Under the pieces are notes generated by a model. That model made no database searches. It had not been told where the DNA came from and worked only from the letters and a program-made list of their open reading frames with translations. 45,145 nt of DNA from Nocardioides sp. (GTDB lineage: Bacteria > Actinomycetota > Actinomycetes > Propionibacteriales > Nocardioidaceae). The DNA lies in the NCBI GenBank assembly GCA_003519585.1, contig DOWL01000247.1, positions 1 to 45,145 of the forward strand, read 5' to 3'. Positions 1 through 7,504 of the stretch are shown piece after piece. Every line of letters starts with the position of its first letter. Position 1 is the first letter of the stretch. A program made the translations under genes and the position numbers.

Positions 1-266
1 CTCCCGGGCTGGGCGGCCTCCAAGGGCGCCTCGGGCAGCTGCTCATTGGCGAGACGGTCCTGTGCGGACAGGTCCGCCTCGGACCCGGCGTCACCGCTCG
101 CCCCGGTGCCGGTGAGCATGCTGACCACCGACCACACGCCTCCGGCCACCAGCCCGAGCACGACGACCACCGCGACCCCCAAGAGGACCTGAAGTCGGCG
201 TCGCGTCCACTCGGTGTCGGGATCCACCAGACGCGTCTGCGCCAGATGCCGAGTCCGGTCGAACAT
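1..266 (-). CDS. Membrane protein, 3' part outside window (partial)
   Basis: The reading frame opens at an ATG one base after the stop of the 109-aa gene and stays open for 88 codons to the window edge. A basic cytoplasmic N-terminus (MFDRTRHLAQTRLVDPDTEW, then RRR) is followed by one hydrophobic segment at about residues 28-52 and then an acidic, Ala/Glu-rich extracytoplasmic start. This single-pass, N-in layout is shared by VirB8/TcpC-type components of Gram-positive conjugation machines, and the neighbour has pilin-like size. No family motif is visible in the fragment, so function remains unassigned. It is co-transcribed with the 109-aa, 306-aa and 80-aa genes from site A. Confidence 0.7.
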   Translation of the reverse strand, partial: MFDRTRHLAQTRLVDPDTEWTRRRLQVLLGVAVVVVLGLVAGGVWSVVSMLTGTGASGDAGSEADLSAQDRLANEQLPEAPLEAAQPG

Positions 267-267
267 G

Positions 268-597
268 TCAGCAGCCGTTCCCGACGATCCCGTTGAGGAT
301 CGCGTAGATGCAGACGAACGCGATCGCGCCGATCACGGTCCAGAACAGGCCCGATGCGCCGAGCTGGGCGGCCCTGCCCATCTGGCCGAACTTGCCCACG
401 ATCAGCGCGCCCGCCGAAGCGAAGCCGGCGCCGATGATGATGGCGATGACCCCGTACTTGACCCAGCCGAGCACGTCATTGACGTACGGCTCTACGCCGG
501 TGGGGGCCTGCGCGCACACGTCGCCGACGCCCTCGGCTCGGACGTTTCCCGAGGCCACGATCTGGATGGCGACCTCGGAGATGGCTTCGATGAACAT
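268..597 (-). CDS. Small two-TM membrane protein, VirB2/TrbC-like in size and layout
   Basis: A 109-aa protein starting at MFIEAISEVAI; the start is chosen because a clear ribosome site (GGAAAGAGGAG) lies just before it, although the frame is open further upstream. About 45 N-terminal residues are followed by two hydrophobic helices (about 43-68 and 80-106) separated by a short basic loop (GKFGQMGRAAQ). Two Cys residues occur, one near residue 28 and one at the C-terminus. Small two-helix proteins at the head of transfer operons are often VirB2/TrbC-type pilins or their Gram-positive counterparts; that role is inferred from size and position only. Its stop is one base from the next start, so the two are coupled. 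Confidence 0.7.
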   Translation of the reverse strand: MFIEAISEVAIQIVASGNVRAEGVGDVCAQAPTGVEPYVNDVLGWVKYGVIAIIIGAGFASAGALIVGKFGQMGRAAQLGASGLFWTVIGAIAFVCIYAILNGIVGNGC

Positions 598-614
598 CTG
601 TCTCCTCTTTCCTG

Positions 615-1535
615 TCAGGTCCGGTTCGCCGTGAGCGGTCCGGTGATGGTGGTGATCCGCTCCAGCAGCCGCTGGGAGGGGTTCGTGAGCTGCTTGGGCA
701 GCGGGTCCGGCCCCAGGCCCGGCAGGGCCTTCGCCGGCAGGAGCGGCGCGAACAGCACCGCCTCCTGTTCGTGGGCGGCGCGCAGCAGTCGGCCGGCGGT
801 CGCGAAGCCGCGCTCGCTCCACCGCCCGGCACCGACGACGACCACCACGACCTGCCCGGCGCCGAGGGGGGCCTCGAGGCCGGCCAGCGCCGACTCGGTC
901 TGGCTCAGCGCCAGCGAGTGCGGCCTGGTCACCAGGACCTCCACGCACGCCGGCGTCGTGGCGACCCAGCAGCCTGCCGCAGGCGCCATGAGCTCGCGGG
1001 TCGACCAGCCGGCGTCCAGCACCGTCAGGTCCACCCCGTCAGCGGACCGGGGACCCGGCACCTCCGAAGGGACGTGCACGGGCCCCTCGACGCGGTCGAT
1101 CAGCACACCGTCGCCGCGGCGGCCGCGGCGCCAGCCCTCGGCCGCCCCCAGCTCGGTGACAGTGGCACCCAGCAGCCCGGACCAGGTCGGCGCGGCCGCA
1201 TCCAGGACCCGGGTGCGGATGCCGGCACCGTCGGCAACGTCGGCCAGCGCAAGGGTGATCGTGGATGCGCCCGCACCGGCACTCGAGGCCCGGACCCGAA
1301 CCAGCGGCGCCGTGCCCGTCGACTCGGGCTCAACTGGCAGGGCCGCATCCTCGACGTGGTCCTCGACCACGGTCGAACCGGCGCCTCGACCGGAGACAAC
1401 GGACGCCGCCCCGGCCGGGGCGGTGTCACGCCGCGTATCGCGCGAGGTGGGCTTGGAGAACCGGCCGCCGGCCAGCGCCTCGGCGGCGGCCTGGAGCTCA
1501 CGGGTGGAGTAGCGAGGTGCGGTGCCGGTGGTCAT
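615..1535 (-). CDS. Degenerate P-loop (ParA/MinD-like) protein of unknown role
   Basis: 306 aa, starting MTTGTAPRYSTREL, with the ATG overlapping the stop of the 80-aa gene (ATGA). About 75 variable residues are followed by a ParA-like fold start: VRVRASSAGAGASTITLALA, where SAGAGAST replaces a Walker A and has no lysine. A VDLTVLDAGW segment later resembles a switch or Walker B strand, and VTRPHSLALSQTESALAGL and VVVVVGAGRW fit Rossmann strands. ATPase activity is doubtful. Similar lysine-less ParA-like proteins accompany transfer and pilus genes in actinobacterial mobile elements (DUF6668-type, from memory and not verified). Probably a localisation or assembly partner of the membrane proteins encoded downstream. 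Confidence 0.7.
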   Translation of the reverse strand: MTTGTAPRYSTRELQAAAEALAGGRFSKPTSRDTRRDTAPAGAASVVSGRGAGSTVVEDHVEDAALPVEPESTGTAPLVRVRASSAGAGASTITLALADVADGAGIRTRVLDAAAPTWSGLLGATVTELGAAEGWRRGRRGDGVLIDRVEGPVHVPSEVPGPRSADGVDLTVLDAGWSTRELMAPAAGCWVATTPACVEVLVTRPHSLALSQTESALAGLEAPLGAGQVVVVVVGAGRWSERGFATAGRLLRAAHEQEAVLFAPLLPAKALPGLGPDPLPKQLTNPSQRLLERITTITGPLTANRT

Positions 1536-1774
1536 CGGGCCGTCTCGATTCGGGCGGCTCGGAGCCGGAGTGCTTCCCGCAACACGGTGGCCGGGGTATT
1601 GCGGAGGACCTCGCGTGCCTCCGCGGCCTGTTCGGCGTTGGCACGCAACCGCGCGAGCATCTGCTCGATGTCGGACAGTGCGTGGTCGACGCTGTGGTCG
1701 GCCACGACGTCCAGCAACTGGGCGACGACCTCGGGAGTGGGGTCGGTGATCGCGGTGGGTGCCTGCTCGCTCAT
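1532..1774 (-). CDS. 80-aa helical protein, leaderless from site A
   Basis: 80 aa, MSEQAPTAIT... to the C-terminus, mostly amphipathic helix (VVAQLLDVVADHSVDHALSDI, then MLARLRANAEQAAEAREV), with possible coiled coil. There is no Shine-Dalgarno sequence; instead the ATG lies exactly 9 bases after the GTTGCT half of regulatory site A, the same spacing seen at four other genes here, so it is probably translated from a leaderless mRNA. It is first in the operon and overlaps the 306-aa gene by ATGA. No family recognised. Confidence 0.75.
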   Translation of the reverse strand: MSEQAPTAITDPTPEVVAQLLDVVADHSVDHALSDIEQMLARLRANAEQAAEAREVLRNTPATVLREALRLRAARIETAR

Positions 1775-1784
1775 GCTTCTGATA

Positions 1785-1810
1785 GCAACCGCGCCCTGTC
1801 CGGATCGGAC
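1785..1810 (-). promoter_or_regulatory. Regulatory site A (bipartite promoter-like motif)
   Basis: On the minus strand GTCCGATCC (1810-1802), 12 bases, GTTGC (1789-1785). Same spacing as seven other sites in the window. It lies 9 bases before the ATG at 1774 and heads the 80-aa/306-aa/109-aa/88-plus-aa operon. The first half is embedded in a perfect palindrome. Confidence 0.75.
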
Positions 1811-1817
1811 AGGGCGC
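1791..1817. terminator. Perfect 11-bp hairpin between sigma-like gene and site A
   Basis: GCGCCCTGTCC at 1791-1801 and its exact complement at 1807-1817 enclose a 5-base loop. It lies 31 bases beyond the stop of the sigma-like gene and overlaps the first half of site A. No T-run follows on the minus strand, so it may be a weak terminator, or a dimeric-protein operator overlying the promoter. Confidence 0.5.
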
Positions 1818-1848
1818 GGAAAGAAAGTTGGTGAAGCGTGCGGGCTGG

Positions 1849-2745
1849 TCAGGCGATGGCGGCCAGATACTGCGGGGCGGCGTCGCGCAGCTTCGCCGCC
1901 GCGCGGTCGCGGCGCCGGCGGATCGTCCGCATGGCCACGCCGTGCCGTTCGCCGACCACCCGCTGGGCCTCCTCGCGGGCCCGCTTGACCTCGCCGCGGG
2001 CGAGGACCGCGTGCTCGGCAGCGAGCAGCTCGACGAGCAGTTCGATCTCCTCGATGGCGATCACGCCGACCCCACGCGCCCACGTGAGCAGGTCGACCAC
2101 GTCCTCGACCGGGTCCTCGACCTCGGGGACCATCATCTTGGGGTCGCGGTCGCTGGTCAGGCCGACCCACTTGTCGTGGCAGGACTCGCCCAGCGAGTTC
2201 CCGAGAGCACGGTTGCCCTCAAGCGAGGCCGTATCGATGCGGGAGACCATGCCAGCGGCGGGCCGGCAGAGGCGCTGACGAGCACGCTGCAGCAGGTAGC
2301 GGGCGGCATGGCAGCCCAGCTGCGGTTCCGCGGCCTTGACCTCTTCCCACACGGTGGCGTTGACGTCGTCGATCTCGCAGACGTCGATCAGGTTTGCCGC
2401 GAGCCGGTGCACGCCGTCCTCGAGCAACACGGTCACAGCGAGGGCCGCATCGTCGTCGTCTCCACCGCGCCGGGAGCCCAGCGCGGTCAGAGCGGCCACC
2501 ACCTGGTAGCAGCGCTCGTCACGACGGCGCCATCCCTCGCGTGCTTCGGCCAGGCCGTCGAACGCGGCCAGCCGCGGGTCGACCGACTGCCACTGAGCCC
2601 ACTTCCCGGACCTCTCCAGGCTGGCGAGGACAGCGGTGGCCAGGGTGCCGGTGGCCTGCTGTCGCAGGTGTCGCCAATCGCTCGGCGACGGGGTGGAGGG
2701 ACGGGGGCGGGTGTCGAGGTTCGGGTAGTTGGCGGAGTGGTACAT
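1849..2745 (-). CDS. Divergent sigma-factor-like DNA-binding protein
   Basis: 298 aa from MYHSANYPNL, with GGAGG shortly before the ATG. Residues of about 95-165 (ALAVTVLLEDGVHRLAANLI, EIDDVNATVWEEV, YLLQRARQRLCR) resemble the helical pattern of sigma region 2. The C-terminus (about 225-295) has an acidic helix EEIELLVELLAAEHAV and then QRVVGERHGVAMRTIRRRRD, a basic helix-turn-helix like sigma region 4.2. Between them is a loop with an acidic stretch (VEDPVEDVVDLL). Overall it looks like an element-encoded alternative sigma factor or sigma-derived activator, which fits the eight promoter-like sites in the window; that link is inference. Its own upstream region has no such site but six CTCACCA repeats. 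Confidence 0.6.
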   Translation of the reverse strand: MYHSANYPNLDTRPRPSTPSPSDWRHLRQQATGTLATAVLASLERSGKWAQWQSVDPRLAAFDGLAEAREGWRRRDERCYQVVAALTALGSRRGGDDDDAALAVTVLLEDGVHRLAANLIDVCEIDDVNATVWEEVKAAEPQLGCHAARYLLQRARQRLCRPAAGMVSRIDTASLEGNRALGNSLGESCHDKWVGLTSDRDPKMMVPEVEDPVEDVVDLLTWARGVGVIAIEEIELLVELLAAEHAVLARGEVKRAREEAQRVVGERHGVAMRTIRRRRDRAAAKLRDAAPQYLAAIA

Positions 2746-2799
2746 GGCGGTCCTCCGAGAGCGGAAGCGATCAGGACGCGCCCATGGCAGAACCGACCC

Positions 2800-2916
2800 C
2801 TCACCACCTCGCTCACCAACGCCCTCACCACCGCCACGGACCTGTCACCGGGCGCTCACCAACCCCGCTCACCAAAACGCAAAACCGCAGGTCAAAGCGG
2901 CAATGACCGCTCACCA
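2800..2916. repeat. Six CTCACCA repeats upstream of the sigma-like gene
   Basis: CTCACCA begins at 2800, 2812, 2824, 2855, 2868 and 2910, all in the same orientation (TGGTGAG on the minus strand). The first three are spaced exactly 12 bases. Four of the six extend to GCTCACCA. The array is 55-170 bases upstream of the ATG at 2745, where an operator or iteron cluster controlling this gene would lie. Confidence 0.65.
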
Positions 2917-2952
2917 GACCGCCAGCGGAAAAATGTTGAGAAAGTTCCCGCC

Positions 2953-3017
2953 CGAGGGTTGCGACCCCTCGAAAACGCCGTCGGCCCCGCCTTCACCGGG
3001 AGGGTGTGACGGGGCCG
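2953..3017 (-). terminator. Terminator-like hairpins after the LysM gene
   Basis: CGGCCCCG at 2982-2989 pairs with CGGGGCCG at 3010-3017 around a 20-base loop, followed on the minus strand by GTTTTC and a second imperfect hairpin (CGAGGG...CCCTCG, 2953-2971). It lies 30 bases past the LysM gene stop. The T-tract is short, so efficiency is uncertain. Confidence 0.5.
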
Positions 3018-3046
3018 AAACCGGGCTGCTGAGGGGCGTCGGGGGC

Positions 3047-6000
3047 CTACCCGGCGGCGCCCCATTCGCGTTGCTCCACGACCTTCTCCGACCGGGACGG
3101 CAGGTCCTCGTCGAGCCGGTCGAGGACCTGCTCGCGGACCAGTTCGCCGGCGGCCGCACGACCGGACTCGGCCTCGACCGCGGCCGCCTGATCCAGCCAG
3201 GCGATGTCGGCGTGCGGGTTCGCCAGCCGCGCAGCATCACACGCGACGCGGACCAGATCGGTGCGGCCCTCAGCGACCGCGCGCGTGGCCAACGTGTGGG
3301 CCGCGTCGTGCACCGCGCCCACCAGGATCTCGTCGTGGCGCTGCTGGCCCGGCTTGAACAGCCACTTGAACCGGCTCTCGGTGGCCGCCTCGAACGGGGC
3401 ACCGGTGATCAGCGACAGCGCAGTCACCAGGTCCTCCTCGCAGCCCTCGCCCCTGGCCTGGGCCCGGAGCTTGAGCCGGACGAACAGGTCCGGGCTGGTG
3501 AGGATCCCGCCGGCGCCCTTCAGCAGCTCATAGGTGGGCGTCGAGCCGCGCCGGGCCCCCGAGCTCATGCTCGCGTCCGGGAGCCAGTCACTTCCGTCCG
3601 GCCGGGTGCCCAGGAGGAAGCGGGCGTTGGTCGCCCGATTCTGAACCGTCTTCTGCGTCTTCCAGCCGAACGCCGCGGCGGCCCGCTCCCCGGTCACCCC
3701 GTGGTCCTGGCAGGCCAGGTAGGCGATGAAGGACACTGTTCCGCCGGCGTTGTCGATCGCTGAGGGGTCGCCACCATTCAGGGCGCTCACTGAAACCGGA
3801 CCCAGCAGGTGCACCTTGGGCCGCGGACAGCTCTCGTCGAACCAGTCCGCCACGTCCTGGTCGAGCGTCGGATCGAGGGCGGCGATCTCCTCACGGATCT
3901 GTGCCGGCACGCTCGGCGCGATCGCGGCCAGGTCCTCGGCCGTCGTCGCCGCGGTCGCCAGGTAGACCTCGTCGGCCTCGGGAAGCTGAGAGGACGGGTC
4001 GTTGCCCTCGGTGCGACGCGGCGCGGTGTACTCCTCGCGCAACGACCCGTCGGCCCGGGCGTACTTGCCCAGCGGCCCGTCGTCGGACTGGCTATCCGGA
4101 ACCGGCTCGTCCTCGAGGCTGCGGGTCGCTGCGATCAGGTCCGCCATCGGCGCGGCCTGCTCGGGCTGCATCGTGAACGCATGCACGCTGATGCCCCACA
4201 TCGGCAGGTACGCCATCCCATCGCCCGCGAGCTCGACCGCCGGCGCCTCCTCGTCGCCATGCACAACCACGACGCGGGACCGGTCACGGGCCGCGACGTC
4301 GGCGACGAACTCACCCCCCGGCCGCGAGGCCAGCACGACCACCACCGGGTTGGTCGTGTCCAGCAGCAGCCCGTCACGGCGACGGCTCAACACGTCGGCG
4401 CCGAGGTTCTCCTCGACCTCGCCCATCTCCCCGGTCAGCACCGCGGCACGGGCCAGGGCGTCGCTCCGCTCGACCTGCCGCAGCCGCGCCGGGTTCAGCC
4501 GGACCGTCTCGGCGGCGAACTGGTCGGCCAGCAGAACCTCGCAGCCCTCGGCCCACTTGTTGACCGCGAGCTCGGCCACCATGAAACGCGCCAACCCCGC
4601 CACCTGCTCCGGCTCGCCGCCGATGCCGCACAGCCCCAGCGTCTCCAAGTCCAGGTACCAGGTGCGGCCCCCACCGTCGAGGCCCACGCTCACCAGCGCC
4701 GGGTACGGCGCCGGCTGAGCATCGAGGTCCTCCTCGAGGAAGGTCCAGCGGGCCAGCATCCACGCACGCGCATCATCGGTCGCGGTCCAACCCTCCGGCA
4801 CCTCACTCGGGGCGGGGTCGGTGAACAGGAGGGTGAGGTCTTCATCGCCGAGGACGGCCGCACCCACCTGCGGCAGGCGGCTGCCGGCCGCCTTGCACGA
4901 CGCCGCGACGTGCCGCAGCGCCCGGTCGATGAACACGGCGTCCTCCTGAGCCTCCGTGCCGTGCTCGAGGATGGCCTGCTCGACCTCCAGCAGCTCGTCG
5001 GGCGTCGAGGCGATCGTCCGTCCGATCGGCCGCTGACGGAACTGCCGGCGCCGGTTCGTGATCACCAAGCCCAGGGCGCCGGCCGACAGGAGCGCGGCGC
5101 TGGCCAGCAGCGCCCGCAACGCGGTGATCCCACCCTCTTCGGCATCCGCCTCGTCGGTCGGGCCCGCAGCGACCTGCTCCGTCTCGACCGGCACCTCTGT
5201 CTGATCCGTGCCCGCCTCATTCACGGCACCGCCACCCTCGCCGGCACCGCCGTCGCGGTCCTGGGGGTCGTGGGCTCCGCCGTTCGACTGGTCGTCCGGA
5301 CTCTGCCGCTCAGGCCGATGCCGAGGATCGGTCTCGGGTGCGGGTTCGACGGCCGGGTCGACGGTGTCGGTGCCCGGCAGCACCAGCACCTGGCCGGGGT
5401 AGATCAGGTCCGGGTCGTCGCCGATCACGTCCTTGTTTGCTTCGTACAGCTCCTGCCAGTTCTCGACGCCGGTCTCAGCGCTGATCCCGCTCAGGGTGTC
5501 CCCCGGCTCCACGACGGCCTGGGTCGGGTTCGCGGGAGCGTGGTCGCCGGGCAGGTTGATCGCATCGGCGGGCAGCAGCAGGTCCCAACCGGGCTCGATG
5601 CTGCGTGGGTTGTTGAAGGTGCGTCCGTCGGGCATCACCCTCCCCTGGTTCAGCTCGGCGATCTCCTGCCACCGGAACCCGTCCCCCAGATGGGTCTCGG
5701 CCAGGCCCCACAAGGTGTCGCCCTTCTCGGACACGACCCGGAGTGTGCCGGCGCCGCGGTCGGCGGCGTCCGGCGTCGCCTCGACGGGGGTGGCGGCGGG
5801 ACTGGTGTGCAGGTCGGCGCTCGGCGCGTGGTTGGTCACCTGGGCGACAGGTGCCAGTGGCGTGGCCGGGGCGGCGTTGGCAGTGGATGCATGTGAACCG
5901 AGCAGGGCCGTCGAGCTGACGCCGACCGCGAGCACGGTGTGGACCAGCATCCGAATGAACCGCTGCTGGCCACCCATGGCGATCGGCACCCGAGTGGCCG

Positions 6001-6247
6001 CGCCGTTCGGGTCACGGCGCAGCGCCGGTGGGATCTCCCACAGGGTGCAGAGCAGGAACTGCGCCCACACGAACCAGCCCAGCAGCGAGACGAGCCCCAG
6101 GATGGCCGAGTTGCTCATCAGCGACAGCTCGTTCAGACCGCCGTCGGGCCACGGGTTGCCGACGGCGGCGATCAGTAGGGCGGGGAACCCGACGAGGAGG
6201 GCCAGCAGCAGCGCGAGGGCGCCGAGCCACTTGAGAAATCCGAGCAT
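3047..6247 (-). CDS. Membrane LysM protein with C-terminal BTAD-like domain
   Basis: 1066 aa; ATG preceded by GAAGGAAG. The N-terminus has three hydrophobic segments (about 5-29, 45-69, 99-117). Two LysM modules follow in the extracytoplasmic part: VVSEKGDTLWGLAETHLGDG with a second half to LLLPADA (about 171-229), and VVEPGDTLSGISAET to YPGQVLVLP (about 245-291). A Pro/Asp/Gly-rich linker leads to another TM helix near 373-398 ending in RRRQFRQR, then a large cytoplasmic region. The last roughly 260 residues begin PRPKVHLLGPVSVSALNG and match the winged-helix/BTAD style of SARP regulators. LysM binds peptidoglycan; the fusion suggests a cell-wall-linked sensor or a wall-anchoring part of the transfer or pilus machine. 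Second gene after site B. Confidence 0.8.
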   Translation of the reverse strand: MLGFLKWLGALALLLALLVGFPALLIAAVGNPWPDGGLNELSLMSNSAILGLVSLLGWFVWAQFLLCTLWEIPPALRRDPNGAATRVPIAMGGQQRFIRMLVHTVLAVGVSSTALLGSHASTANAAPATPLAPVAQVTNHAPSADLHTSPAATPVEATPDAADRGAGTLRVVSEKGDTLWGLAETHLGDGFRWQEIAELNQGRVMPDGRTFNNPRSIEPGWDLLLPADAINLPGDHAPANPTQAVVEPGDTLSGISAETGVENWQELYEANKDVIGDDPDLIYPGQVLVLPGTDTVDPAVEPAPETDPRHRPERQSPDDQSNGGAHDPQDRDGGAGEGGGAVNEAGTDQTEVPVETEQVAAGPTDEADAEEGGITALRALLASAALLSAGALGLVITNRRRQFRQRPIGRTIASTPDELLEVEQAILEHGTEAQEDAVFIDRALRHVAASCKAAGSRLPQVGAAVLGDEDLTLLFTDPAPSEVPEGWTATDDARAWMLARWTFLEEDLDAQPAPYPALVSVGLDGGGRTWYLDLETLGLCGIGGEPEQVAGLARFMVAELAVNKWAEGCEVLLADQFAAETVRLNPARLRQVERSDALARAAVLTGEMGEVEENLGADVLSRRRDGLLLDTTNPVVVVLASRPGGEFVADVAARDRSRVVVVHGDEEAPAVELAGDGMAYLPMWGISVHAFTMQPEQAAPMADLIAATRSLEDEPVPDSQSDDGPLGKYARADGSLREEYTAPRRTEGNDPSSQLPEADEVYLATAATTAEDLAAIAPSVPAQIREEIAALDPTLDQDVADWFDESCPRPKVHLLGPVSVSALNGGDPSAIDNAGGTVSFIAYLACQDHGVTGERAAAAFGWKTQKTVQNRATNARFLLGTRPDGSDWLPDASMSSGARRGSTPTYELLKGAGGILTSPDLFVRLKLRAQARGEGCEEDLVTALSLITGAPFEAATESRFKWLFKPGQQRHDEILVGAVHDAAHTLATRAVAEGRTDLVRVACDAARLANPHADIAWLDQAAAVEAESGRAAAGELVREQVLDRLDEDLPSRSEKVVEQREWGAAG

Positions 6248-6276
6248 GGTGTTACTTCCTTCTTCTCCCGGGCGGC

Positions 6277-6483
6277 CTACGTGCGGTCGTTCAGGACGTC
6301 GCGGCCCAGTTGGACGGCTTCTGATGCCTCACGATTCCTGCGTACCAGAGTGCCTACCGGCTCCGGGTTCGCGACGGACCAGAACCCCGACATGGTCAGG
6401 GGTGTGATCCGAGCGGGGCCGGTGCGAGTGGCGGTGGTCGTCATCGCGTTCTTCGCCGGGGTCGCCGCGGGCAGGATGGTCAT
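6277..6483 (-). CDS. 68-aa protein, leaderless from site B
   Basis: 68 aa, MTILPAATPA... ending RDVLNDRT. The frame is open further upstream, but the ATG at 6483 is chosen because it lies exactly 9 bases after the GTTGCC half of site B, with no Shine-Dalgarno sequence, as at four other genes here. The N-terminal half is Thr/Ala-rich and the C-terminal half is charged (VRRNREASEAVQLGRD). It ends 29 bases before the LysM gene, with which it should be co-transcribed. No family recognised. It could alternatively be only a translated leader of the LysM transcript. Confidence 0.5.
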   Translation of the reverse strand: MTILPAATPAKNAMTTTATRTGPARITPLTMSGFWSVANPEPVGTLVRRNREASEAVQLGRDVLNDRT

Positions 6484-6493
6484 GTCCCGAAAG

Positions 6494-6519
6494 GCAACAG
6501 CCCGGGGTGTGGATCGGAC
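6494..6519 (-). promoter_or_regulatory. Regulatory site B
   Basis: Minus strand: GTCCGATCC (6519-6511), 12 bases, GTTGC (6498-6494), continuing CTTTCGGGAC to the ATG at 6483. Drives the 68-aa gene and LysM gene. Confidence 0.75.
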
Positions 6520-6581
6520 ACGGCAGATGATCGCCGTCGTCATTCGGGCGGGGGGTTGCGTTCCTGCGTCGTGGGTGTGGC

Positions 6582-7049
6582 TCACGGGTTTGGACCCGTG
6601 ATGGATGTTGCCGTTCCTGTCTCGTCGACCGGGAAGCTGGGGAAGCCGATCACGCTGAGGAACGCGTTGTCCGATCTCCCGGTGACTCTCACGGTCACGT
6701 CGAGCCCCTCGATGCGCACCGTGCCGTTCCAGCCTGCCTGGGCCAGGACCTGGTTGGCGCGGGCGGTCGCGGTGGCCTCGTTGATGCCCTCGGTACCGTC
6801 ACGAACACCGCGCATCTCGTCAGCGGCCGCGCGGGCGGCCTGCTCGGCGGCACGGTGTGCCTCGATCCGCTCGTTCATGGCGTTCCCGCCGTCGTAGACC
6901 AGCCCGAGGAGGATGAGGAACACTCCGGAGGCCATCATGATCGTCCACACCGAGATCACGCCGCGTTCGTCGCGGTGCTCGCACAGCCGCCGCTGCAGAC
7001 TCGCTCCCCACGCTCGGACTCCGTGCGTCGTCGTGGGTTCCCGGGTCAT
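6582..7049 (-). CDS. TadE/TadG-like pseudopilin, lacking Glu+5
   Basis: 155 aa; ATG overlaps the preceding stop (ATGA). A basic leader of 29 residues ends in HRDERG, followed by a hydrophobic helix (VISVWTIMMASGVFLILLGL) and a periplasm-equivalent domain beginning VYDGGNAMNERIEAHRAAEQ, typical of TadE/TadG-like proteins. The prepilin peptidase site DERG is shared with the three genes upstream, but the usual glutamate at +5 of the mature protein is Trp here (GVISVW), which may alter processing or assembly. Last gene of the Tad operon; a stem-loop overlaps its stop codon. Confidence 0.75.
   Translation of the reverse strand: MTREPTTTHGVRAWGASLQRRLCEHRDERGVISVWTIMMASGVFLILLGLVYDGGNAMNERIEAHRAAEQAARAAADEMRGVRDGTEGINEATATARANQVLAQAGWNGTVRIEGLDVTVRVTGRSDNAFLSVIGFPSFPVDETGTATSITGPNP
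6583..6600 (-). terminator. Stem-loop at the end of the Tad operon
   Basis: CACGGGT (6583-6589) and ACCCGTG (6594-6600) form a perfect 7-bp stem with a 4-base loop over the last codons of the 155-aa gene. No T-run follows, so it may act only as a 3' stabiliser. Confidence 0.35.
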
Positions 7050-7504
7050 GGGAGCCTCCGGTACTGCTCGATGGGCACGACGGCACTCGAGCTGAAGTCT
7101 TTGGCGCCTGGTAGGCCGAATCCGACGACATCGCTGAGGTTCGCGTGGCAGGTGATCTCGACCTTCACCTGTCCCGAGGTGCGGAAGTCGGTGCCGGCGA
7201 ACGAGACGGTCAGGTTGGTGCAGGCCTTACCCCGGTCGGCGAGCGCATCCTCGGCGGCCTGCCGGCCGGCGATCTGTGCGGCCTCGAAGTTCGACTCCAG
7301 GGACGCTGCCCGGGCGGCCGCGTATGCGGCGTCGTCCACCTGGCTGTTGGAGTCGACGATCCGTCCGGCGCCGACCACGACGGTGATGAACCCGACCAGG
7401 ACGGTGGTCATCGCCAGCAGCTCGACCGATGTGTAGCCTCGCTCGTCCCGCGCCGTCGAGAACCGTGTTCGAAGGCGACCGAGAAGGGTCGTGAGCCGGG
7501 TCAT
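7046..7504 (-). CDS. TadE-like pseudopilin
   Basis: 152 aa from MTRLTTLLGRLRTRFST; the frame is open well upstream, but the ATG at 7504 overlaps the preceding stop (ATGA), as elsewhere in this operon. The leader ends in ARDERG, followed by YTSVELLAMTTVLVGFITVVV: a type IV class b prepilin site with Glu at +5 and one TM helix. The remainder has two Cys (GKACTNLTVSF and EITCHANL), possibly a disulfide. TadE/TadF pseudopilins help assemble the Flp pilus. Overlaps the following gene by ATGA. Confidence 0.8.
   Translation of the reverse strand: MTRLTTLLGRLRTRFSTARDERGYTSVELLAMTTVLVGFITVVVGAGRIVDSNSQVDDAAYAAARAASLESNFEAAQIAGRQAAEDALADRGKACTNLTVSFAGTDFRTSGQVKVEITCHANLSDVVGFGLPGAKDFSSSAVVPIEQYRRLP

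Noticed and set aside
3809..5896. 695-codon plus-strand open frame
   Set aside because: Antisense to the LysM gene; Arg/His/Gly-rich composition expected from a shadow of a high-GC gene.
6281..6601. 106-codon plus-strand open frame with a hydrophobic stretch
   Set aside because: No ribosome site; the minus strand here has site B with a correctly spaced ATG and same-direction neighbours.
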